Shown piece by piece: positions 1 through 5,538 of a stretch of 7,874 nucleotides of DNA. A program made the translations under genes and the position numbers. Origin of the DNA: Alphaproteobacteria bacterium (GTDB lineage: Bacteria; Pseudomonadota; Alphaproteobacteria; Micavibrionales; Micavibrionaceae); assembly GCA_030427765.1 (NCBI GenBank), contig JAUICS010000050.1:1-7874 (forward strand). Direction: 5' to 3'. Position 1 is the stretch's first letter. Each line of letters begins with the position of its first letter. The notes beneath the pieces were generated by a model. That model was not told the origin of the DNA. It ran no database searches and saw nothing but the letters and a program-made list of their open reading frames with translations.

Positions 1-395
1 ATGCCAAGCTTTCCGCCCTTCATTTTGGCAAAATGATCAAGGATGTACTTGTCGATATCGAGTGTTTTGGCGAGTACGCGCTTAAGCTCGTCAAACGCCT
101 TACGCTCACGGTCTGCAAATTCCCCATCTGCCCAGAATAATTGGTACGATAGCCGCAAAAGGTCAATTTTCTCAAGCCTGTCTTCGATCGTTTTAAAAAA
201 TATATCCGGCTTTTTCGGATTTTTAAAATCATCCTGAAAATATTCCATTTGCTCCGGCGTGACTGCTTCGTCGGATAAATTTTTTAACTTATTAATAAAG
301 AAATCGCGTTCGGCCGGTTGAAACTTCCCGTCAATATGGGCCAGTGCAATAAGACACCGCCATTTATTGAAGGAGCTATTTGATAAAGGTTTCAT
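1..395 (-). CDS. TerB-like helical protein, paralog 1 (C-terminus cut by window edge)
   Basis: The frame opens with ATG at 393-395 and stays open to the left edge, giving 131 complete codons. By comparison with the 147-residue paralog encoded at 1545-1988, only about 15-20 residues should be missing. The protein begins MKPLSNSSFNKWRCLIALA. It has an acidic motif in each half: IDGKF..AE at about residues 21-29 and LFWADGEFADRE at about 86-97. Between them is a DDFKNPKKP segment (55-63) that the other paralogs share. Paired D-G-x-x-x-x-E motifs in an all-helical domain resemble the TerB fold, where such acidic clusters bind metal. Family assignment is by pattern only. There is no signal peptide, so it should be cytoplasmic. 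No clear Shine-Dalgarno precedes the ATG. It is divergent from the paralog starting at 513. Function unknown. Confidence 0.85.
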   Translation of the reverse strand, partial: MKPLSNSSFNKWRCLIALAHIDGKFQPAERDFFINKLKNLSDEAVTPEQMEYFQDDFKNPKKPDIFFKTIEDRLEKIDLLRLSYQLFWADGEFADRERKAFDELKRVLAKTLDIDKYILDHFAKMKGGKLG

Positions 396-449
396 GCTTT
401 GTTTTCAGGATGTAAATGATTCTTGTTTAGCGATTTATTAATAGGATGT

Positions 450-469
450 TATAATTATGTTAGTATAAT
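450..469 (+). promoter_or_regulatory. AT-rich divergent intergenic region with two TATAAT boxes
   Basis: The 117-bp gap between two divergent TerB-like genes (396-512) is very AT-rich. It carries two exact TATAAT hexamers on the plus strand, at 450-455 and 464-469. The second lies inside a small perfect inverted repeat, GTATA-A-TATAC (463-473). Neither has a convincing -35 box at 16-18 bp; TTGTTT at 423-428 is 21 bp from the first. The minus strand also holds TATACT-like hexamers here, so overlapping divergent promoters are plausible. Inference only. Confidence 0.35.
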
Positions 470-512
470 ATACTTTAGATAATCTTAAGTTAATAAATAC
501 AAAACGATTCAC

Positions 513-941
513 ATGATTAGCCAAAGCAAGTTTTATATGTTCCGTACGCTGTACAGCCTTTTACACGCGGACAATATCATTACCGATGAAGAGCTGGATT
601 TTATGAAGAACGTCCTTGAGGATGTTGAGCTATCGGATGAACAGAGTGATATTTTTTATGATGATATCAAGAATCCGAAAGATGCTGTTGAGATGTTTAA
701 AGGTATTACGGACGATTCTGATAAATCTGCATTCTTCAGTTTTGCCTATGACCTTGTTCTTACCGACGGTAATTACCACACAAAGGAATATAAGGTGATC
801 AAGTCTTTACAGAGCCTGTACGACAAGGAAAATGGTAAAGAAGTCGATACGGATGAGATTGACCTTGTGCTGGAACAGCGTTCAGGAACATCAAAAAAGA
901 ACGTCTCTGAGGTTATGGAAGAGTTTAAGGAATATCTCTAA
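513..941 (+). CDS. TerB-like helical protein, paralog 2 (most diverged)
   Basis: 142 residues, starting at ATG 513, with no visible Shine-Dalgarno upstream. The protein is strongly acidic, lacks a signal peptide or membrane segment, and is predicted cytoplasmic. It aligns along its whole length with the three minus-strand paralogs. It opens with MISQSKFYMFRTLYSLLHAD, where FR replaces the WRC of the others. The first acidic motif is D20..DEE (25-27), the middle segment is DDIKNPKD (50-57), FKGITDDSDK follows (62-71), and the second motif is LTDGNYHTKE (83-92). Both motifs keep the D...E spacing of TerB-type domains. It is the only plus-strand member of the cluster, and its last 17 bp overlap the 3' end of the gene at 925-1542 in the opposite sense. 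The homology to the other three is clear from order and spacing of motifs. The biochemical role is unknown. Confidence 0.85.
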   Translation: MISQSKFYMFRTLYSLLHADNIITDEELDFMKNVLEDVELSDEQSDIFYDDIKNPKDAVEMFKGITDDSDKSAFFSFAYDLVLTDGNYHTKEYKVIKSLQSLYDKENGKEVDTDEIDLVLEQRSGTSKKNVSEVMEEFKEYL

Positions 942-1542
942 ATTCGATATCCATATCGTCATCATACATATTATCTAGATCAAATTCCTTTTTAGTCTTT
1001 TCTTTCGCCTTTGCATTCTGGGCCGTCTTTTTCGGTTTTTCGGCGGGAGGAGGAGGCATATCGATTTCTTTTTTCTCATCCTTATCAAGCGATTCTTTTG
1101 CCATTACCTCTTTCAACTTCTTACGAATCGAAACGGATTTGGAATTGATCTGCATATGAACCAACGTATCAATGACATCCGGTTCAAGATTAAGTGATCG
1201 TGCAACGGCTTTACGGAAGTTGTTATAAAAACTTTCTTCACGCTCATCAAACTCGCCGTCCGCCCAAAAGAGCAGATACGCCATACGCATCAGATCAAGC
1301 TTATCGAGCGGATCAGTAATATGTTTAAAAAAAGTCTCTGGGTCTTTTTTGTCGTAAATATCCTTTTGTAGGATTTTCCGTTGTTTATCCGAAATTTCAT
1401 CATCTGGTATTTCATCAATACCCTTCGTTATAAATTCGATCTCTTTTTCATGGAGTTTATTATCAACGTAGGCGAGGGCAATGAAGCAGCGCCATTTGTA
1501 AAAATTACTATCGTTATCCTTTTGGTCGGCGGAAGTGCTCAA
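925..1542 (-). CDS. TerB-like helical protein, paralog 3, with charged C-terminal tail
   Basis: 205 residues if started at TTG 1540-1542. No ATG is available that keeps the conserved FYKWRC opening (14-19), so TTG is the best start. The TerB-like domain covers about residues 14-155: VDNKLHEKE at 26-34 (Asn replaces the usual Gly), DPETFFKHITDPLDKLDL at about 67-84 and LFWADGEFDERE at 91-102. The remainder, about 155-205, is absent from the paralogs. It is low complexity: four prolines, then a Lys/Ala/Thr-rich stretch, then an acidic end with DDDMD, probably disordered and possibly a partner-binding tail. It begins 2 nt after the stop of the paralog at 1545-1988, so the two are almost certainly co-transcribed and translationally coupled. 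Its 3' end overlaps the convergent paralog 2 by 17 bp. No signal peptide. Function unknown. Confidence 0.85.
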   Translation of the reverse strand: MSTSADQKDNDSNFYKWRCFIALAYVDNKLHEKEIEFITKGIDEIPDDEISDKQRKILQKDIYDKKDPETFFKHITDPLDKLDLMRMAYLLFWADGEFDEREESFYNNFRKAVARSLNLEPDVIDTLVHMQINSKSVSIRKKLKEVMAKESLDKDEKKEIDMPPPPAEKPKKTAQNAKAKEKTKKEFDLDNMYDDDMDIEFRDIP

Positions 1543-1544
1543 AA

Positions 1545-1988
1545 CTACTCTGCCTGTTTTTTAGCTAGAAACTCTTTAATGACCGGCTTGATGCTAATGC
1601 CGAGTTTATCACTTTTCATCTTTGCAAAGTGATCGAGTGTTTCTTCATCAATTTTAAGACTTTTGGAAATTTCCCTGCGAAGATATTCGTAAACCTGCTG
1701 TACGCGAATCTCGAAATCATTGTCGGAGGTAAATAGGAAATACGCCATACGGAGCAAGTCCATTTTTTCAATCGGGTCATCTACGCGTATGAAGTAGACT
1801 TCTGGCTGTCTCGGATGTTTGAGTTCTTCTGCTAAAATTGCCATTTGTTCCTGCGTGATACCTTCGGATGTAAGGGCCTTAATCTGATTAGAAAAGAATT
1901 GCTTCTCGCGAGGGTCAAGTTTTGCATCCACACCGGCCAGTGCGATTAAACAGCGCCATTTGTAGAAGCAGCTTTGCGATAATGACAT
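1545..1988 (-). CDS. TerB-like helical protein, paralog 4
   Basis: 147 residues, ATG at 1986-1988, with a good Shine-Dalgarno AAGGAG (1996-2001) seven bases upstream; this fixes the start. Sequence opens MSLSQSCFYKWRCLIALAGV. The first acidic motif is intact in form (VDAKLDPRE, 20-28). The second is degenerate: LFTSDNDFEIRV (85-96), where Val replaces the final Glu and Asn the Gly, so one of the two putative metal sites may be lost. The C-terminus, DHFAKMK.DKLGISI, matches paralog 1 closely, which makes these two the nearest relatives. It is first in a two-gene unit with paralog 3 (2-nt gap). No signal peptide. Family assignment is by motif layout, not by a search. Function unknown. Confidence 0.85.
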   Translation of the reverse strand: MSLSQSCFYKWRCLIALAGVDAKLDPREKQFFSNQIKALTSEGITQEQMAILAEELKHPRQPEVYFIRVDDPIEKMDLLRMAYFLFTSDNDFEIRVQQVYEYLRREISKSLKIDEETLDHFAKMKSDKLGISIKPVIKEFLAKKQAE

Positions 1989-2036
1989 TCTATGGCTCCT
2001 TAAGACGGAAACGGGTTAAATTTCTAGACTAATGTT

Positions 2037-2042
2037 ATTATA
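2037..2042 (-). promoter_or_regulatory. Candidate -10 box for the paralog 4-paralog 3 unit
   Basis: The minus strand reads TATAAT exactly here, 48 bp upstream of the ATG at 1988 and downstream of a candidate terminator. No recognisable -35 lies 16-18 bp upstream, so this is a weak inference. Confidence 0.3.
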
Positions 2043-2055
2043 AAAACATTTAAAA

Positions 2056-2077
2056 ATTATTTACGGGCGCAAATAAT
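2056..2077 (-). terminator. Candidate intrinsic terminator after the TolC-SPOR gene
   Basis: On the minus strand, a perfect 7-bp stem ATTATTT/AAATAAT with an 8-nt GC-rich loop is followed by TTTTA. It sits 7 bp past the stop codon of the TolC-SPOR gene. The stem is all A-T, so it would be a weak terminator and some read-through into the TerB-like genes is possible. Confidence 0.4.
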
Positions 2078-2084
2078 AAACCGT

Positions 2085-4253
2085 TTAATTCTGCCTTAGA
2101 ATGGCCCCTTTATACCCCTCGCTCTCAAGGGTATTAATGGTGTGTATTCCATGGGAACGGTCTTTTACGGGCCCTAATTGCACTTCATAAACATCTTTGA
2201 AATTATGTTTTTTGGAAAAGATGAATGTCGTTCCATATTCCTGCAAACGGCGTGATAGACGTTCGGCGGCCTTATAATCCTGAAATGTCGCAACCTGCAC
2301 AAAAAGTGGTTTAGATGGCTCGTTATCTTGTGCTGTCGCCGTTGCTTGCCTGTCATGTAATGGCGCTGCATCGTCAATTTCATCCATTTGACCTGCGGCG
2401 GGCTCAATGTTATTCAGGGCATCTTCGACCTTAACATCCTGATAATCATCATGTTCCTGCTGGGCCGGTTCGATTTTGTCCTGAATTTGAAGCTGTTTTT
2501 TTTCTTCAAACTCATGCGACTGCGCCTCACTTTGACCAGCAGGACTTTGACCAGCCGGTTTTACTGGTAACGGCGAAAGCTGCGTTTGCTGCACATCAGG
2601 GACGGCGGCAGCTTGAACAGGTTTTTTAGCAGGTTTTAGAAGTATGTCAGGTTGTTTGGGCGTATAGGCTGCCTGAATAATCTTTGGTTCTTCGACTGTT
2701 TTTGGTGATGCCTCCGCATATTTTGTAGGAAGACGTACGTCTTTCTGATGCGCCTCACTGACAAGGTCGCGTGTGTCCTCATATGCATCTACGGACATAA
2801 AACCGGGGATGCTGGTAACATCATCAAAATTCTGCGTGCCGGAATACACTGATGGGGTGTTCGTGAAATCCAGCCGCTGTGAATGGAATTCCCCGATAAC
2901 GGCCTTTAATTCATAGGCTTTAATAATCAAATTACGTTCGGCCAGAATAAGGTTTAATTCGGCATCCAGCAAATCCTGATCCGCATCTAGCAAGTCAACA
3001 TAAGTACGTTCACCGGCCTCAACCTCGCGCTTAACGGCATCACGGGCCTCTACGGCGGAATTTACCTGTATTTGCCTTAATTCGATTTTACGCTTTGCCG
3101 ATTGATATTCACGCCATGTGTTTGTGGATTCTTCCATCACATCACGAATAACCTGCACCATTTCCAGTTGAAGCTGGTTGGCATTGATTTTCGCCTCACG
3201 TACCTCGGAACGCTGCGCGCCACCTTGGAAAAATGGGACGCTCATGCTTAGGCCAACGGCTTGCTCACGTCGGCTTTTGTTATTACCCGGTCCCGGGTCA
3301 ATCTGGTTGGAGATAGATGCCGTCATGGATACTTGCGGGAGCAGGGCACGATACTCAACCTCTGCCGCGGCTTTTGCTGCCAAATGATCGTAATAGGCTT
3401 CCTTGATTTCAGGATTATGATTTCGTGCGAGTTCTTTAACTTCATCAAGTGATTTCGGAAGCTCAACATCAATAGTTGGTAATGCAAGCTTATCGGCCGG
3501 CATCATGCCAACGATATTATAAAAATTCTCGATTGTGTTTTGCAGGTCTATTTCGGCGTCAATGCGCTCCGATTGTGCATTGGAAAGACGCGCACGTGAC
3601 TGACTGACATCCGCTTTTGTTAGCTCGCCGGCCTCAAATAAACGTTCGGAGTTATTGAGACGAGTTTGTAAAATAGTTTCGTTTTTGATTTGCAGGTTCA
3701 GGGACTTACGATCTCGTATCACGTCCAGATATGCCTGCACCATATCAACGAAAATATCCTGCTCTTCATTCAGTAAAGCGTATTTTGCGGCTTCGATATC
3801 GTTTATGGCTTCCTGAAGCTCCGCATATTCGGACCCGCCACTATAGATTGGTTGGTCAATTTCGAAGCTGAATTCTTTGGTCGCGGCCCCGTCAACGTCA
3901 CCATCAATGTTGTCGCCGCGAAGGTTGTTGGCATCCAGATTGGCATTCCATGTCAATGACGGCAGGAAATTCGCAATGGCTTGCGGGTATTCTTCATGTG
4001 TGGCGCGTAATTCGGCCCGCTCGGCCCGCAATGTCGGGTTGCTGATATATGTTTCCAGCAATGCCTGATTAAGATTTGATATGCGCTCGATATTATGTGT
4101 CTCGGCGAGTGCCAGCGCCTCAGACATTCGTCCAATGCCCTCATCACCGTAATAATCTTGTGCGTATGAAACGCTGCAAATAATACCGGCAGATAAAATG
4201 GTCAGCAGTGATGTCTTTAGAGATGTCTTAAGATAAGTCATAGGGCGGGACAT
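2085..4253 (-). CDS. TolC-family outer-membrane efflux channel fused to a C-terminal SPOR domain
   Basis: 722 residues, much longer than ordinary TolC proteins (about 450-500). Residues 1-31 are a Sec signal peptide with likely cleavage after SYA. The two OEP halves run from about 55 to 465. Half one starts LNQALLETYISNPTLRAERA, the classic TolC opening, and half two starts near 268 with LDEVKELARNHNPEIKEAYY. Both are followed by long heptad-rich helices, and the second by an ERTYVDLLDADQDLLDAELN segment typical of the family. About 470-645 is a Pro/Gln/Ala-rich linker. Residues 649-722 form a SPOR domain, which in other proteins binds denuded septal peptidoglycan; key features are FVQVATFQDYKAAERLSRRL and VYEVQLGPVKDR. 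The role inferred is an outer-membrane export duct anchored to or targeted by peptidoglycan. The start is uncertain: neither ATG 4251-4253 nor ATG 4239-4241 has a Shine-Dalgarno. No membrane-fusion or inner-membrane pump gene is adjacent. Confidence 0.92.
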   Translation of the reverse strand: MSRPMTYLKTSLKTSLLTILSAGIICSVSYAQDYYGDEGIGRMSEALALAETHNIERISNLNQALLETYISNPTLRAERAELRATHEEYPQAIANFLPSLTWNANLDANNLRGDNIDGDVDGAATKEFSFEIDQPIYSGGSEYAELQEAINDIEAAKYALLNEEQDIFVDMVQAYLDVIRDRKSLNLQIKNETILQTRLNNSERLFEAGELTKADVSQSRARLSNAQSERIDAEIDLQNTIENFYNIVGMMPADKLALPTIDVELPKSLDEVKELARNHNPEIKEAYYDHLAAKAAAEVEYRALLPQVSMTASISNQIDPGPGNNKSRREQAVGLSMSVPFFQGGAQRSEVREAKINANQLQLEMVQVIRDVMEESTNTWREYQSAKRKIELRQIQVNSAVEARDAVKREVEAGERTYVDLLDADQDLLDAELNLILAERNLIIKAYELKAVIGEFHSQRLDFTNTPSVYSGTQNFDDVTSIPGFMSVDAYEDTRDLVSEAHQKDVRLPTKYAEASPKTVEEPKIIQAAYTPKQPDILLKPAKKPVQAAAVPDVQQTQLSPLPVKPAGQSPAGQSEAQSHEFEEKKQLQIQDKIEPAQQEHDDYQDVKVEDALNNIEPAAGQMDEIDDAAPLHDRQATATAQDNEPSKPLFVQVATFQDYKAAERLSRRLQEYGTTFIFSKKHNFKDVYEVQLGPVKDRSHGIHTINTLESEGYKGAILRQN
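2529..2558. repeat. Short tandem repeat, 2 x 15 bp, in the TolC-SPOR linker
   Basis: ACTTTGACCAGCAGG is followed directly by ACTTTGACCAGCCGG, one mismatch. On the coding strand this gives a doubled P-A-G-Q-S unit in the disordered linker between the channel and SPOR domains. It probably arose by slippage and indicates a length-variable linker. Confidence 0.8.
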
Positions 4254-4258
4254 GATGT

Positions 4259-4270
4259 GTTGTTAACAAC
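4259..4270. promoter_or_regulatory. 12-bp perfect palindrome GTTGTTAACAAC just upstream of the TolC-SPOR gene
   Basis: The palindrome lies 6 bp upstream of the first candidate start codon of the TolC-SPOR gene, within the 172-bp divergent gap 4254-4425. Its position suits an operator or a structure hiding the start region, and it may explain why no Shine-Dalgarno is visible. No regulator is known for it. A TATAGAT at 4391-4397 is a possible -10 for the gene at 4426, but it has no matching -35. Confidence 0.35.
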
Positions 4271-4425
4271 CATGTTAATAAGGTTATCACAAGTTTTGGA
4301 TTCTCAAAACGTTGTTTTTTCAGCATTGTAAATAGTGGCTGCGCTTGTAAAATCAAATTGAGGGGTGGAGGGTTTTGCGCTCTTTTTCAGTATAGATTCC
4401 CCTCCAACAAGATAAGGTTTAAGTT

Positions 4426-5196
4426 ATGAAAAAATTTGTTTTTTTATTTTTTGTAGTTTTTCTGTCTTATTCAGCATTTTCTAATGCAATGTCCCAGAAG
4501 CCGGATAATGATGTCAATGCTGAAAATTACGATCAAACAGATGAGATGCCTAAGCCTCAATTGGACGACGATATGCTTAAGTTTAATCAGAACAAAGAAT
4601 TCTCGGAAGATTTGCTTGATGACTGGATTGAGGAACGTATAAAAGAAATACAGAAAACAAATCCTGATTATAAACCTCCACCAAAGGCAGCTACTATTAC
4701 TCTTGAAGAAGGTGTCGTCTGCTATTATGTAGATGATTTTAAATTAGAGCCATGCTGTTCAGAAAAAAATACAATTTCAGAAAAAAAAATTCGTCGACTT
4801 CATGATTTTTTAAATCCCTCATCACAAATCAACATCCTGGTCTTAGAACATGACTTTAACAATGACGGCAAAAATGACTTATTATCATTAATTAAAGATG
4901 ATGAATTTTGTAATATCACTTGCCCCAAATGCAAACCTTTAGACCTCTGCCCCCTACATCTGTTTATTCATAAAGATGAAAATGATTACACAAAATACGA
5001 GGGACCTTATGTTAGAGGGGAATTCGTCAACATGTCAGAAGGACAAACTAACGGTATACAAGATATTTTAGTTTGTGAGACGCCTATGTGGACATTTTGT
5101 GTATGGAAACCGACGGAGGGCAATAAAAACCTTTTCTGTCCACGCATGAATTTTATTCAAGACATACGAATTAGCAACGAGGAGAGTAAAAAATGA
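4426..5196 (+). CDS. Secreted cysteine-rich protein of unknown function
   Basis: 256 residues. The start ATG 4426 has AAGG (4414-4417) eight bases upstream. Residues 1-21 form a clear Sec signal peptide (KK, then a Phe/Val/Leu-rich core, SNA cleavage), with no lipobox, so the protein should be periplasmic or exported. The mature N-terminal 65 residues are acidic and Asp/Gln-rich, probably disordered. From about residue 90 onward there are ten cysteines (99, 110, 111, 162, 166, 169, 175, 217, 225, 238), an even number consistent with five disulfides. Four form a C-x3-C-x2-C-x5-C cluster at 162-175. DFNNDGKNDLL (143-153) has the DxNxDGxxD pattern of calcium-binding loops in EF-hand, dockerin or FG-GAP-type proteins; GIQDILV at 210-216 may be a partner strand. 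Codon use is visibly more AT-rich than the flanking genes, suggesting recent acquisition. The stop overlaps a following ATG (ATGA, 5193-5196). I do not recognise the family. Confidence 0.85.
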   Translation: MKKFVFLFFVVFLSYSAFSNAMSQKPDNDVNAENYDQTDEMPKPQLDDDMLKFNQNKEFSEDLLDDWIEERIKEIQKTNPDYKPPPKAATITLEEGVVCYYVDDFKLEPCCSEKNTISEKKIRRLHDFLNPSSQINILVLEHDFNNDGKNDLLSLIKDDEFCNITCPKCKPLDLCPLHLFIHKDENDYTKYEGPYVRGEFVNMSEGQTNGIQDILVCETPMWTFCVWKPTEGNKNLFCPRMNFIQDIRISNEESKK

Positions 5197-5252
5197 CTAA
5201 TCTGAATATCAATGAATTATCAGAAATAGCTGAGAAAGCATATTTGCTGTAA
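5193..5252 (+). CDS. 19-codon reading frame, possible remnant of a downstream operon gene
   Basis: ATG 5193 overlaps the stop of the preceding gene as ATGA and has AGGAG (5180-5184) eight bases upstream, the standard arrangement for a translationally coupled second gene. The frame then stops after 19 residues (MTNLNINELSEIAEKAYLL). A start region this good before so short a product suggests either a gene truncated by deletion or rearrangement near 5252, or a genuine micro-protein. No transposase or inverted repeat is visible at the break. Confidence 0.35.
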   Translation: MTNLNINELSEIAEKAYLL

Positions 5253-5285
5253 TAAAAGTTTTAGTTCGATATTACATACACCTAA

Positions 5286-5300
5286 AAGTACTCCGTACTT
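5286..5300. repeat. Small perfect hairpin AAGTAC-TCC-GTACTT
   Basis: A 6-bp inverted repeat with a 3-nt loop. On the minus strand it is followed by TTTT, and it lies just beyond the larger hairpin at 5309-5363. It may be a second, weak terminator for minus-strand transcription. The surrounding 5253-5378 stretch shows no coding sequence that I can support. Confidence 0.4.
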
Positions 5301-5363
5301 AAAAAGTCATGCCCTCAAAGCGATTTTGGTGAACTGTCTGAGCATTCAAACGTTTCAGGGCAT
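5301..5363 (-). terminator. Candidate terminator hairpin between convergent transcripts
   Basis: ATGCCCT (5309-5315) and AGGGCAT (5357-5363) form a perfect 7-bp outer stem, extended inward past one mismatch by AAA/TTT and CG/CG. On the minus strand the stem is followed by GAC and TTTTT (5305-5301), so it would end the cold-shock/receiver/small-ORF transcript. On the plus strand it is followed by TTCTTTCTTT, so it may also act on transcripts from the 4426 gene. The long loop of about 28-30 nt makes the prediction moderate. Confidence 0.5.
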
Positions 5364-5378
5364 TTCTTTCTTTGTAAT

Positions 5379-5525
5379 TTAAGTGCTGGTACGCCAGAGA
5401 GCGAGGGTCTTGCGGCCATCTGTATTGGTACTTTGCGGCTTATTATCGGTGTTTGACGTTTGCGGGATGTCTTTCCCGTAGTCACCAGCCTGTAAAGGCT
5501 CTGGCGAACAGATTGTTTTTTTCAT
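5379..5525 (-). CDS. Possible 48-residue small protein downstream of the receiver gene
   Basis: ATG at 5523-5525, 13 bp after the stop of the receiver-domain gene and in the same direction, with a purine-rich but weak ribosome site (AGAAAG). The product begins MKKTICSPEPLQAGDYGKD, continues Asn/Thr/Gln-rich and ends in GRKTLALWRTST. No signal peptide, membrane segment or known motif. Its position in a tight co-directional series and ordinary codon use argue that it is real; its short length and lack of recognisable homology argue against. A candidate terminator follows it at 5301-5363. Confidence 0.45.
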   Translation of the reverse strand: MKKTICSPEPLQAGDYGKDIPQTSNTDNKPQSTNTDGRKTLALWRTST

Positions 5526-5538
5526 TATTGTTTTCTTT

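Noticed and set aside
1..1988. A tellurite-resistance (ter) operon
   Set aside because: Only TerB-like domains are present. No TerC-type membrane protein, TerD/E-type calcium-binding protein or TerY/W relatives are encoded in the window.
2529..2558. Tandem repeat as a mobile-element footprint or CRISPR-like array
   Set aside because: Only two 15-bp units with no spacers, inside a coding linker; simple slippage explains it. No CRISPR array is visible anywhere in the window.
3178..3452. Plus-strand reading frames opposite the TolC-SPOR gene
   Set aside because: They are antisense shadows without ribosome sites or recognisable protein features, while the minus-strand frame has clear family motifs.
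2085..4253. Lipoprotein signal in the TolC-SPOR protein around Cys26
   Set aside because: The residues before the cysteine (GII) do not fit a lipobox, and a normal signal peptidase I site (SYA) follows.
5253..5378. Insertion sequence or att-site remnant ending the 19-codon frame
   Set aside because: The inverted repeats here look like terminator hairpins, there is no transposase fragment, and no matching direct repeat was found near the other end of the AT-rich gene.
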